From assembly GCF_023115355.1 (NCBI RefSeq), contig NZ_CP096019.1, positions 2,356,001 to 2,420,000 of the forward strand: a stretch of DNA of 64,000 bases. The letters are read 5' to 3'. Source of the stretch: Halocatena salina (lineage in GTDB: Archaea; Halobacteriota; Halobacteria; Halobacteriales; Haloarculaceae). Of the stretch, positions 46,746-55,386 are shown in pieces (position 1 is the first letter of the stretch; every line of letters begins with the position of its first letter). Both the position numbers and the translations under genes were made by a program. The notes beneath the pieces are model-generated. The model was not told the origin of the DNA. It was given only the letters and a program-made list of their open reading frames with translations, and ran no database searches.

Positions 46746-47300
46746 ATGACCATGGAACCCGATTTCGAAACTGAATTCGAAGAAGCGCTTATGAACGTTC
46801 CCGGGGATCAGTACGACCGATCCCGTTTTGTTCCGGGCAGTGGGTCGCTCGACGCGGAGATCGTTTTCGTCGGGGAGGCCCCGGGTGAACAGGAAGTCAA
46901 ACAGAACGAACCGTTCGTCGGACCGGCGGGGACGCGACTCCGTTCGATGTTCGACGACGTCGGTCTCGACCGAACGGAGCCGTACATCACGAACCTCGTG
47001 AAGGTTAGACCACCGGAAAATCGCAATCCCCGCCGGGCGGAGATCGACGCATGGAAACCGCTTCTCGACGTGGAACTCGAACGCGTCGATCCCACAGTCG
47101 TGGTACCGCTCGGGACGTTTGCCACCCGCGAGCTGCTCGACACCGATCGGACGATTTCGGCCCTCCGGGGGCAAGCCTACGAGCGATCCGGTCGCCTCGT
47201 CGTTCCAACGTACCACCCAGCAGCGTCGTTCTACGATGAAAGCACTGTAGACGCGCTCGCGGAGGATCTTCGCTTGGCCGCAGACAAAATAGGTTTATAG
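46746..47300 (+). CDS. Uracil-DNA-glycosylase family-4/5-like protein without cysteines
   Basis: 184 residues. Family motifs are clear: GEAPGEQE at 44-51 (active-site motif 1), FVGPAG, TNLVKVRPPENRNP at 82-95 and TYHPAA at 155-160 (motif 2). Family-4 enzymes hold a 4Fe-4S cluster through four Cys; this protein has none. The usual Cys in VVKCRPP is Val87 here, the one in the following helix is Trp103, and the N-terminal CxxC region is absent. It may be a diverged glycosylase or an inactive binder. Alternative ATG at 46752. Confidence 0.8.
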   Translation: MTMEPDFETEFEEALMNVPGDQYDRSRFVPGSGSLDAEIVFVGEAPGEQEVKQNEPFVGPAGTRLRSMFDDVGLDRTEPYITNLVKVRPPENRNPRRAEIDAWKPLLDVELERVDPTVVVPLGTFATRELLDTDRTISALRGQAYERSGRLVVPTYHPAASFYDESTVDALAEDLRLAADKIGL

Positions 47301-47355
47301 CATACCGAGGACGATCGCAGGGCACATTTTTCCCGTTGCCCGTCGTCGGTTCGGT

Positions 47356-48669
47356 GTGCGTCTCGTTCAGATACTCGTTTCCGATCACCAACGCGACACC
47401 GTCACCGATGTCCTCGATGCGGAGGAAATCGACTACATCCGACAGCGGGTCCAGACGAACGATCCCGATGCCACCAAGTGGCTCATCGAGTTTCCGGTGC
47501 CGACTGACGCGATCGGGTACGTTTTCGATCAGTTGTACGACGTAGGGATCGACGAGGACCAGTACACCACCATCGTAAGCCTCGAAGGAGCGGTGACGCC
47601 CAGAACGGAATCGCTTCTCGATCGGTTCGCGAGTGATTTCGACACGTTGACCCGCCTCGAACTCCGTTCGAAAGCCCGAGACATCAGCTATGATCTGCGG
47701 TCGTTTCTCGTGATGATCTTTCTGAGCGCGATCGTCGCAACCGTGGGGCTACTCATGGACTCTCCGGCGGTCGTCGTGGGATCGATGGTTATCGCCCCGA
47801 TCATCGGACCGGTGATGACTACGACTGTCGGTGCTGCCACCGGTGATCGGGAAATGCTGTTGCACAGCCTTCGGAATCAGGCGCTCGGCTTCATGGTGGC
47901 GATTCTCGGGGCAATGCTTTGTAGCGTCAGTCTACAGCTCGGTGGGATCGTGCCGAACACGCTAGACGTTTCGACGGTCGAACTGATCTCCCTCCGGAGT
48001 GCGCCGAGCTGGCTCACCGTCCTGATCGGCGTTGCCTCCGGCGCCGCTGGTGCCTTTGCGTTGACGACCAAAGGCTCTACGTCACTCGTTGGCGTAATGA
48101 TCGCGGCTGCACTCATCCCTGCGGCTGCGACCGTCGGTATTGCCGCCATGTGGGGCGCGCCTCGGCTGGCCGTCGGTTCGCTGCTGTTGTTGATACTTAC
48201 ACTTCTCCTGATCAACGCGAGCGCGTTCGCCGTGCTGTGGTGGTTCCAGTATCGTCCCCCCCGCCAAGGATGGCTCATTTCGGTCGACGCCGGAACGTGG
48301 GTAGTAGTTGCGACGGGGATCGTTTTGCTCGTCCTCACGGTTCTCACGGCAGGAGCCTTCTATCAGCAGAGTTCGTTCGAACAAACAGTCAATCACGAAG
48401 TGCAGACGACCCTCGATGATTCCGAATACGAGTCTCTCGAACCAGTTACGATACGAACCGAGTACAACGGTCCCGGTCCGTTCAGCTCCCCTGAGACGAT
48501 CACAGTCGTCGTGAGCCGGATGGATGGCGATAACAACCCCTCTGGAGTGGCAGAAACGATCGACAAACGCATTACCGAATCGACCGGTGAGAACGTCGTC
48601 GTTCGCGTTCGCTTCGAAAACTACCAGTACTCGGGCGCTGAATCACGCCCGGATATCCACAGTCGGTGA
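47356..48669 (+). CDS. DUF389 / TIGR00341 membrane protein
   Basis: 437 residues. N-terminal ferredoxin-like domain (about 1-110: VRLVQILVSDHQRDTVTDVL), then about eight membrane helices with the DUF389 segment DSPAVVVGSMVIAPIIGPVM and GSTSLVGVMIAAALIPAAATVGI. A C-terminal soluble domain (about 345-437) follows. GTG start at 47356. The family is widespread; function unknown. Confidence 0.88.
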   Translation: MRLVQILVSDHQRDTVTDVLDAEEIDYIRQRVQTNDPDATKWLIEFPVPTDAIGYVFDQLYDVGIDEDQYTTIVSLEGAVTPRTESLLDRFASDFDTLTRLELRSKARDISYDLRSFLVMIFLSAIVATVGLLMDSPAVVVGSMVIAPIIGPVMTTTVGAATGDREMLLHSLRNQALGFMVAILGAMLCSVSLQLGGIVPNTLDVSTVELISLRSAPSWLTVLIGVASGAAGAFALTTKGSTSLVGVMIAAALIPAAATVGIAAMWGAPRLAVGSLLLLILTLLLINASAFAVLWWFQYRPPRQGWLISVDAGTWVVVATGIVLLVLTVLTAGAFYQQSSFEQTVNHEVQTTLDDSEYESLEPVTIRTEYNGPGPFSSPETITVVVSRMDGDNNPSGVAETIDKRITESTGENVVVRVRFENYQYSGAESRPDIHSR

Positions 48670-48680
48670 CCATGGATCGC

Positions 48681-48893
48681 TCACTGGTCGTCAATGTACC
48701 GGAATCCGGTGACGGTTATCTCCCCGCACGTCGGGCAGACACTTTCGACTACACCGTCGGGACGCCGATCGGCGAGGGTGGCTGGAGCGGATAGTCCGAT
48801 CGACTGCCGGCGTTGGCATTCATCGCAGATAATCGTCACCGTCGTTGACGATCCTGTTTTCTCCGCCGGGGTAAGACCACTGTTTTGGGCCAT
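48681..48893 (-). CDS. Small zinc-ribbon protein
   Basis: 70 residues with two CxxC knuckles (CDECQRRQS, CPTCGEITV) about 28 residues apart, giving a zinc ribbon. Typical haloarchaeal small zinc-finger protein. A left half copy of the 24-bp palindrome (TTACAAG at about 48935) sits about 40 nt before the start. Confidence 0.7.
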   Translation of the reverse strand: MAQNSGLTPAEKTGSSTTVTIICDECQRRQSIGLSAPATLADRRPDGVVESVCPTCGEITVTGFRYIDDQ

Positions 48894-49296
48894 TTGTTTC
48901 CCTCCCCCTGCTGTCGAACAGGCAGGGCAATTACAAGTATGATACGGACGATCAAGTTTGTATTGGTGTCGGTGGAAGTGAACCCTTCCACAAGTGTAGC
49001 CATTTCCGCAGCTCCCCGATCGATACAGGAGGTAGCTGGATGCTAACGGGGGTGAATTTCATTACAAGCGCATGCTTGTAAAGACAAGTTCACGTGTAGG
49101 CGTTGTTCAACACGAGCGTGATCATCCAACGATACCCCATTCTTAGGGCCGTTCACGCGGAAATCGTTGGCCGCTGACGTCCCCGTCGCCCGAACGACCG
49201 CCGCGACGGATCGTCGACCGCTCACGACACACGACGGTCCGCGACCTTGTATTGGAAGACAGAACGAGTAGCTTTCGGAGGCTCGTCAAATCATAT
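48894..49296. other. Gap with a 24-bp palindrome copy
   Basis: A 403-bp gap between divergent genes. It holds a left half-site near 48935 and a full palindrome at 49060-49083. No gene is convincing. Confidence 0.5.
49060..49083. repeat. 24-bp palindrome family, copy 4
   Basis: CATTACA, AGCGCATGCT, TGTAAAG; 21 of 24 consensus positions. TTACAAGC and GCTTGTAA form perfect 8-bp arms. It lies about 165 nt upstream of the zinc-ribbon gene and 215 nt upstream of the membrane-protein gene on the other side. Confidence 0.6.
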
Positions 49297-49656
49297 ATGG
49301 CGTTCATCGACACACTGGTCGTATTCGTGATCAGTCTGCTCGTCGGAGCAACTGGCATCTACATCGGTGCACGGATCATCACCGACACAGAGAGCTTCAC
49401 GTATGCGATCATTACAGCACTCATCGCTTCGGTCGTGTGGGCCATCGTGGGTTTCTTCCTCGGATGGATCCCATTTCTCGGCCCGCTCCTCGGGCTACTG
49501 GCGTATCTTGGCGTGATCAACTGGCGCTACCCCGGCGGGTGGCTCAGCGCGATCGGCATTGCGCTGATCGCGTGGGTCGCCTCGTTGATCATCCTATACG
49601 TGCTCGCTATCCTCGGTATCGTCACGCCCGACGCGATCGGCGTCGTCGGTATGTAA
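49297..49656 (+). CDS. Four-helix membrane protein
   Basis: 119 residues, nearly all hydrophobic, four membrane helices (about 5-25, 34-56, 60-80, 85-108). GWIPFLGPLLGLLAYLGVINWRYPGGW is the conserved middle, quoted in part here. ATG at 49297 begins the first helix. Function unknown. Confidence 0.75.
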   Translation: MAFIDTLVVFVISLLVGATGIYIGARIITDTESFTYAIITALIASVVWAIVGFFLGWIPFLGPLLGLLAYLGVINWRYPGGWLSAIGIALIAWVASLIILYVLAILGIVTPDAIGVVGM

Positions 49657-49848
49657 GGGGACGTAACTCTTCCGAACGGCGGCGCTGTGGCACACTCCGT
49701 TGTATAATACGATCACGTAGTGAGACGTTTCCGACAGATGGTTCACGGGGTCTGATAGACATCGATTCGTCGATGATCGCGTGGGTGTGACGACCACCGG
49801 AAACGCTACCAAAACGGTGCTTTCGTATTCGTCCCACGTAGTGACCGT

Positions 49849-50388
49849 ATGGGCCACGCCGAACTCGCAGAGATGCTCCGCGACGATCCGGTTGAGCGGG
49901 ATCTTACCGCGCTTTCTGACGGCAGCACCGACGTGTACTACCGCATTATGGACGCACACGGTGACTATCTCAGTTCGCGTGAGGCGTTCGATGAACGGAT
50001 CGCGGCCGGTGTCTCGGAGACGTTCACCGCCGATCGATCGACGGTGACGATCGGGGGACGAGCGGTGAATATGGCCCATCAAGCGTATGAATTCGGCGAT
50101 ACGATCGCTCTACGCGGTCATCTCGACGATCATCGATTCGCTCTCCTTCGAGACCGTCTCGATGGGCCGGCGACGGTGTACGTGTACGACTTCGATGGTG
50201 ATCTGACGACCCAGTCCCAGACGTCCGTCGTTGCGCTCTGTCGTGCCTTGGAGACGCTCGAACAGTCCTACGACGTCGTGGTCAGCGCAAACGGTGCTGA
50301 GACCGCGTACCTACGCGAGGCCCTCTCGATCGAAGAAGACGATCCCGAGGCGATGCTCCGACAGTTCCGGAACGAGCTCGCGGGATGA
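49849..50388 (+). CDS. Protein resembling the N-terminal part of a PfkB-type carbohydrate kinase
   Basis: 179 residues. TIGGRAVNMAHQAYEFGDTI and ALRGHLDD follow the PfkB/ribokinase N-terminal pattern (GG-x-x-x-N-x-A, then LG and G-x-x-G/DD). The C-terminal ATP-binding half (GAGD motif) is missing. An unusual strand VYVYDFDGDLTTQSQTSVVAL follows. It may be a substrate-binding relic, a regulator or a new family. No partner gene adjacent. Confidence 0.6.
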   Translation: MGHAELAEMLRDDPVERDLTALSDGSTDVYYRIMDAHGDYLSSREAFDERIAAGVSETFTADRSTVTIGGRAVNMAHQAYEFGDTIALRGHLDDHRFALLRDRLDGPATVYVYDFDGDLTTQSQTSVVALCRALETLEQSYDVVVSANGAETAYLREALSIEEDDPEAMLRQFRNELAG

Positions 50389-50461
50389 ATCGGACTCCCC
50401 GTCGGCCGTCGCTGCAAATACCAGGCTGATGCTTTCAACGATAGATCGTCTTCAGTCGACT

Positions 50462-50734
50462 ATGCCCGAGACACCGTCCCCGGAGATGGTCGAAGAGAGC
50501 GATAACTACTACCACGTCAGATACAACGATCCGGATCAGTTCGATACGATACGGACTCCGGATTGGGCGGCAAACGCAGCGGAATCGGTTTCACAAGGAA
50601 GCGAAGTTCGTACCGGACAAACAGCAGATTCCGACGATTGGCTGGTCGAGAGCGTGCTGATCCCGACTGAAGGAGTAGACGAAGACGGCGCGAAAGAACA
50701 GGCCCAACAGATCGTCGAGAAGCTCGAATCCTAA
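50462..50734 (+). CDS. Haloarchaeal hypothetical protein
   Basis: 90 residues, acidic: SPEMVEESDNYYHVRYNDPDQF, FDTIRTPDWAANAAESVSQ and a C-terminal helix EDGAKEQAQQIVEKLES. It looks like a conserved small haloarchaeal protein; I cannot name the family. The ATG at 50462 begins the conserved part. Confidence 0.65.
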   Translation: MPETPSPEMVEESDNYYHVRYNDPDQFDTIRTPDWAANAAESVSQGSEVRTGQTADSDDWLVESVLIPTEGVDEDGAKEQAQQIVEKLES

Positions 50735-50784
50735 ACAGGATGTCCCTCGGACTTTTGCTTGTGCTTCCCGTACACCCAACAGCA

Positions 50785-51051
50785 ATGTCAGATACATCAC
50801 TGGAGAACGAGGAATCGTCCACGAAAGCCCGAATGATGATCGAACCTGACGCGTTGCACGAGGGAGAGGACGAACTCTTCCTCGACTGTCCACAGTGTGG
50901 TTCGACCACGACGATCTCTCGGATACTCAATAAAGGCCGTTGTTCTGGATATTTGGATTCAGCACAAGCAGAGTCCACAACCGAGGACGAACAGCTCCTC
51001 GATCCGATCTGCACTGCGAAATTGTCGCTCGAACTCGTCTGGACATCTTGA
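50785..51051 (+). CDS. Small zinc-finger protein
   Basis: 88 residues with CPQCGS (CxxC) and two further cysteines (GRCSG and PICTA) that could complete a zinc site. Acidic N-terminus. Follows the previous small gene by 50 nt and converges on the CBS-RaiA-like gene. Function unknown. Confidence 0.65.
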   Translation: MSDTSLENEESSTKARMMIEPDALHEGEDELFLDCPQCGSTTTISRILNKGRCSGYLDSAQAESTTEDEQLLDPICTAKLSLELVWTS

Positions 51052-51073
51052 TCCGTTCGAGCGGATCGACCTG

Positions 51074-52306
51074 CTACTCGGCTGTGCGCCACCAGCTGAG
51101 CAGCTTCTTGGTCTGTGAGGAGGAACGATTCCGTCGTTCACCGGGGTGCTTTCGAGATTTGTCTTCGAGGGCGTTTCCTTCCGCGATAGCGGCCGCTTCC
51201 TTGAAGGCCGGGCGGGCACCGTACTCCTCGGCCGATCCCACGAACCGCCCTTGATCGGTGAACAACCGAACGGTCACGAGCAACAACGGCGTGCCACGCT
51301 GGCGCTCTTGGTGTTCGTGAAAAACGACGTTTGCTTCTAAAATATCCATATTTTGGTATTTTTCATCGATCTTCTCGATGCGAGAAGAGATATCAGCGCG
51401 AGTAAGGCCTCCTTCTAGATGTTCGACACCGAACACTTGGATGTCCATGTAGCTCTCTTCGTCGACCGTCAGCGCGCGCAGAACGTCGGTCGTCGTCATA
51501 ATGCCGGTCGGAGTGCCGTTCGGGTTGGTGACGACCAACGAGGAGTATTCGGTACCGAGTATCTCATCGACGGCTTCGTTGAGCGGTGTCTCGGGGGTAA
51601 CGGTGTAAACGGGGGTCGACATCACATCCCGGGCCGGGAGATCAAGCATTCGAGCAGATTCGCCCGAGCGATCACCGAAGCCGGGATGGCTTCGGTAGCC
51701 CGAGGACGATCCCGCGCCGGCGTGACCATCGAAGCCGTCGGGCGCGCCACCCCGGTTGCGATCCATCTTCCGCACGATGAACTCCACGAGGTCGAAGACG
51801 CTGATGAGACCGATCGCTTCCGTCTCCTCGATCACCGGCACGCGAGAGATGTCGTTTTCACGGAGCACGTTAATGACCCGACCCAGAGTATCGTCCGGTT
51901 TGACCGAGATGAGATCTCGAGTGAAGACGTCCTCCACGTTGAGGGCGTCTAGATGCTCCAACACGAGATTGAGGATGGCATGGTCGGTAATGACGCCATA
52001 GAACTGTGTTCCCTCATAGACGGGCAACAGTTTCAGTTCGCTTTCGACCATCAACCGCGCCGTTTCGCGGACATCCTCCGTCCGACTGACCCGTGGGGGA
52101 CTCCGAACGATCGTCCGTAACTTCTCTTCTGGGTCGTGGTGGGAATCAAGCAGTTCCTTTCGTGGAATGACTCCTTCGACCTCCTCGCCCTCCACGAGGA
52201 TGGCGTTCGTCAGTATCTCCTCGTCGAACGCCCCCCGGAGCTTCGACACCCGCGTCTCTGGATCGAACGATGCGTGCTCGGTCGTCACGGCCTCAGAGAT
52301 GTCCAT
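51074..52306 (-). CDS. CBS-domain protein with C-terminal RaiA/HPF-like domain
   Basis: 410 residues. About 1-175 hold two to three CBS domains (HASFDPETRVSKL, ARLMVESELKLLPVYEGTQF, LRENDISRVPVIEETEAIGL); a flexible Gly/Ser/Asp linker follows; about 225-280 hold another CBS (DVMSTPVYTVTPETPLNEAV, SSLVVTNPNGTPTGIMTT). Residues about 285-385 look like a RaiA/HPF ribosome-hibernation domain: MDIQVFGVEHLEGGLTRADI, IEKIDEKYQNMDILEANVVF, VTVRLFTDQGRFVGS, YGARPAFKEAAAIAEGNAL. If right, it couples adenine-nucleotide sensing to ribosome binding. Confidence 0.75.
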   Translation of the reverse strand: MDISEAVTTEHASFDPETRVSKLRGAFDEEILTNAILVEGEEVEGVIPRKELLDSHHDPEEKLRTIVRSPPRVSRTEDVRETARLMVESELKLLPVYEGTQFYGVITDHAILNLVLEHLDALNVEDVFTRDLISVKPDDTLGRVINVLRENDISRVPVIEETEAIGLISVFDLVEFIVRKMDRNRGGAPDGFDGHAGAGSSSGYRSHPGFGDRSGESARMLDLPARDVMSTPVYTVTPETPLNEAVDEILGTEYSSLVVTNPNGTPTGIMTTTDVLRALTVDEESYMDIQVFGVEHLEGGLTRADISSRIEKIDEKYQNMDILEANVVFHEHQERQRGTPLLLVTVRLFTDQGRFVGSAEEYGARPAFKEAAAIAEGNALEDKSRKHPGERRNRSSSQTKKLLSWWRTAE

Positions 52307-52745
52307 GGCTAGAAGATGTGTTATCGTACGAAAAAAGTCGTGTGGTTGCAGTGACTGCTGTGGCGCGTAATCTCATCGGCGGGACTATCTTCCTTCGGTC
52401 CCGATAATACGCGATCGCAGACAGCTCACGCCAATCCGATCACTACGGTCCACACTCGATTCATAAGGAGTGAGAGACACCGGCATAATGGACATCATTC
52501 CCATGATCAACCCAGACATTTCCAAGCACGACCATTACAAGCATACGCTTGTAATAGGAGTGGATTATACACGTAATTTATAGTTATGCTATTAAATAGC
52601 GCGCGATGATTGCGTGGATCTGGTGCTTCGAGGCATGGTTTGATAACGATAGTGTGAGTGCGGTAGTGACTGGTCGTCTGAAAACGTGATCGGTGACCGA
52701 GCGCCACGGACTAGTATCACGTATCTATCATCGATATCAGACGAA
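52307..52745. other. Gap with a 24-bp palindrome copy
   Basis: A 439-bp gap between the CBS gene start and the MOT1-like gene end. It carries the palindrome at 52533-52556 and an AT-rich stretch after it (52560-52600). No gene is convincing. Confidence 0.5.
52533..52556. repeat. 24-bp palindrome family, copy 5
   Basis: CATTACA, AGCATACGCT, TGTAATA; 22 of 24 consensus positions, the best copy. It lies about 225 nt upstream of the CBS-RaiA-like gene start. Confidence 0.6.
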
Positions 52746-53840
52746 TCAGTTTTCGGCGGTAGTTCGTTTCAGTGCCAGATGAGCGAGGATCCCAACGACG
52801 AATGCGACGCCGAGATTCACGACGATGGCCACCACACCGATAGCTACTGAGAGCGAGCGGTTGGTTGACTGAAGGACGCTCGTCGCCAGCGACGTCCCGA
52901 CGATCACGAGTAACACGCCAAGCATCGCCAGCGGAAACGCGCGTAGCAGCGGTGCCGTCGTGAAGAAGGCGATCCCGAGATACAACATCCCGCCGACGAC
53001 GTTGGCACCGCCCGTTCGTGCCCCGAACTCGTGTTTTCCCGCAATCCCATCACAACCGTGGCACATCGGGATCCCGCCGATCGGAATCACCACAAGATTC
53101 GTCGTTCCCATGCTCGTCGACAGCTCGTCGGGCGTGATCTCTTCTCCGAAGCGATCGGCGATCAACAGCGAGCTTGCGAGTGCCGCGTTCCCGATCGTCA
53201 TCGCCAACTGCGCAACCACGCTATCCACGGTGGCCCACGTGATTCCGAATGTGAGCGACGCTGGCGGTGGTCCCGGCCAGTGGGGAGCTGGCAGGCCGGC
53301 CGTTCCGAGGGCGATCCCTATCCCGACGGCCAAGACGACGAGCGCGCTCACGTTTTTGGAACCTGCACAGACGAGCACGACGACGATCAGCGATCCCACA
53401 CCAGCGAGAACCCACCCTTCGCTAGCGAGTTGGAGACCGGTTTCGACGAGGAGCATCCCGACCGCGAACTGCACGCCTCGGACGACTGGCGTCCCGATCC
53501 AGCGTTCGACAGTTGCGAGGACGCCACCGAGACCGATCACGAGGAGAACGACGCCCAGTATCATTCCGGCAGTGGCGAGTTCGGCGTACGTGAGCGTTCC
53601 CGCGATGGCGAGAGCAGCCAACGCCTTCATCGGTTCGACCGAAACGGGCAGGCCGTATCTGATACCCCAGACGATCTGGAAGATGCCGAAGGCCAACAGC
53701 ACGTGCGAAACCGAGACACCGGTTACGAGTCCGAGGGCAACGACGATCGGCAACACCGTGATCGAATCACCGATCGCTCCCGTGACCTCGTTCGAGCCGA
53801 AGGCGAGTCGTCGATTGTCGATCCGATCGAGGAAAGACAC
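52746..53840 (-). CDS. Sulfate/molybdate transporter, MOT1-like
   Basis: 364 residues with about ten membrane helices. AFGSNEVTGAIGDSITVLPI at the start and GLPVSVEPMKALAA and IGGIPMCHGCDGIAGKHEFG further on are the signatures of the MFS_MOT1 family. It would take up molybdate or sulfate. A GTG at 53840 is preferred as start; a GTG at 53867 would add nine residues. Confidence 0.85.
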   Translation of the reverse strand: MSFLDRIDNRRLAFGSNEVTGAIGDSITVLPIVVALGLVTGVSVSHVLLAFGIFQIVWGIRYGLPVSVEPMKALAALAIAGTLTYAELATAGMILGVVLLVIGLGGVLATVERWIGTPVVRGVQFAVGMLLVETGLQLASEGWVLAGVGSLIVVVLVCAGSKNVSALVVLAVGIGIALGTAGLPAPHWPGPPPASLTFGITWATVDSVVAQLAMTIGNAALASSLLIADRFGEEITPDELSTSMGTTNLVVIPIGGIPMCHGCDGIAGKHEFGARTGGANVVGGMLYLGIAFFTTAPLLRAFPLAMLGVLLVIVGTSLATSVLQSTNRSLSVAIGVVAIVVNLGVAFVVGILAHLALKRTTAEN

Positions 53841-53915
53841 TGTTCGAACACCACCCGTGTCCCACACGCTTGAGGCGCAGGGATCGTCACTGTTCAGCAG
53901 ATCACTGTGCGATGC

Positions 53916-54347
53916 TTACCGAACGATGGTAACGGGTACTGATGACCGACGAGTAACCGCTTCGGCGACGCTTCCGAGGAGAATACGACTCGCACCGGAA
54001 CGGCCGTGGCTTCCGATGACGATGTGATCCATCCCGTGGTCGTCGGCGTACGCCACGATGGCGCGTTTGGTCGATCCGGTTTGTATCTCGGTGTCGATGG
54101 TGACGTCGTGGGCGTCGGCCTGTTCGGTCGCCTCCGCCAACAGCTGTTGAGCCTCTTGCCGTCGTTGCTCTTGAATGGCCTCGTGATTCACCATCCCACC
54201 TTCTACCCCGCCGTAAGCGTACTGCTCGGCAGGATCCAGAACGTGAATGACAGTGATGTCGTCTTCGGCGTGTTCTGTCAACGCATAGTCCAATGCCTCA
54301 CGCGATTGCTCGGAGCTATCGATCGGAACGAGAATGTTCCGGGACAT
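53916..54347 (-). CDS. Universal stress protein (UspA family)
   Basis: 143 residues, single Usp domain. N-terminal NILVPIDSSEQSREALDYAL, and the ATP-binding motif at the end (GSHGRSGASRILLGSVAE followed by VPVTIV). ATP-binding Usp proteins act in stress adaptation. Small separate transcript; divergent from the HTH-10 gene. Confidence 0.93.
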   Translation of the reverse strand: MSRNILVPIDSSEQSREALDYALTEHAEDDITVIHVLDPAEQYAYGGVEGGMVNHEAIQEQRRQEAQQLLAEATEQADAHDVTIDTEIQTGSTKRAIVAYADDHGMDHIVIGSHGRSGASRILLGSVAEAVTRRSSVPVTIVR

Positions 54348-54574
54348 CGATGGAGGTTACGACGTCGAGTCGTAAATATTGTCCGCTGGGTGAGCAATCG
54401 ACGGAAACGTCCGAGGATCCACCGGCCACACAGGAGCCATGGATGATATACCGGACGCGATCGATCCCTGACGGCTGGATATGTTAGCTCGGCACTCCTT
54501 ATATAACCCTTGAATATCGAAGCTTCTATATCCGTTGTTATCAATGACAACGATACAGCAATACTCGGGCACAC

Positions 54575-55252
54575 ATGACTGAAACAAACATCGTCGTCGA
54601 TATCACGATCCCAGCCGAGAGTTTCGAACTGGGACAGGTGTTCAGCGAGTTTCAAGACCTCACCGTACGCCTTGAACGAATCGTCCCGCTTCGCTCCGAG
54701 CCGTTGCCGTTGTTGTGGGTGTCACACGACGACCGATCGGCGGTGCAGACGGCGCTTCAGGATCATTCCCAAACTGAACTCGTTCGGATCATTTCGACAG
54801 CGAACGACGAAGAGCTGTTCGAAGTGCAGTGGCAAGCGGAGATCGGCGGACTTATCCAGATCATGATCGACGCAGATGCCCGCCTGCTCAAAGCCGAGGG
54901 TACCACAGAAGAGTGGCGATTCCGGCTTCGCTTTGCGACCCACGAGGATCTCACGGCGTTCAATCAGGCCGTTACCGACAGTGGCATTCCGCTGTTGCTT
55001 CGGCAGCTGCATAGTTCGACCGACTCGACCGACGAATCGTCGTTATCAGCCAAACAACGAGAAGCGATCACGATGGCGTATCGCCGGGGGTATTTCAACG
55101 TGCCGCGAGACAGTTCCGTCACTGAGCTCGCTGATGCGGTGGACATCAGCGATTCTGCGTTGTCTCAGCGCCTCCGTCGCGGTCTCTCCGTACTGGTACG
55201 AGAAACGCTCATCTCTAACACGGCAAGCGAGAGAACGACGGGCTGGGAATGA
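54575..55252 (+). CDS. HTH-10 family transcriptional regulator (bacterio-opsin activator type), first copy
   Basis: 225 residues. N-terminal Bat-like sensor domain (about 5-155: IPAESFELGQVFSEF, EVQWQAEIGGLIQIMIDAD, WRFRLRFATHEDL) and C-terminal HTH-10 (about 165-215: SAKQREAITMAYRRGYFNVPR, then SDSALSQRLRRG). A haloarchaeal regulator class with many targets. A second, diverged copy follows 134 nt downstream. Confidence 0.88.
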   Translation: MTETNIVVDITIPAESFELGQVFSEFQDLTVRLERIVPLRSEPLPLLWVSHDDRSAVQTALQDHSQTELVRIISTANDEELFEVQWQAEIGGLIQIMIDADARLLKAEGTTEEWRFRLRFATHEDLTAFNQAVTDSGIPLLLRQLHSSTDSTDESSLSAKQREAITMAYRRGYFNVPRDSSVTELADAVDISDSALSQRLRRGLSVLVRETLISNTASERTTGWE

Positions 55253-55386
55253 CTGCTGGGACCTTCACTACTGAAGGGCCAGTGAGCAACCGATCCTCCG
55301 GGCAATTATTATTCTATGGTTGTGGCTGAATTAATAGACGGACACTCAAGGAAATACTTACCGGGGTAGTACCCAATCAAACAGTC

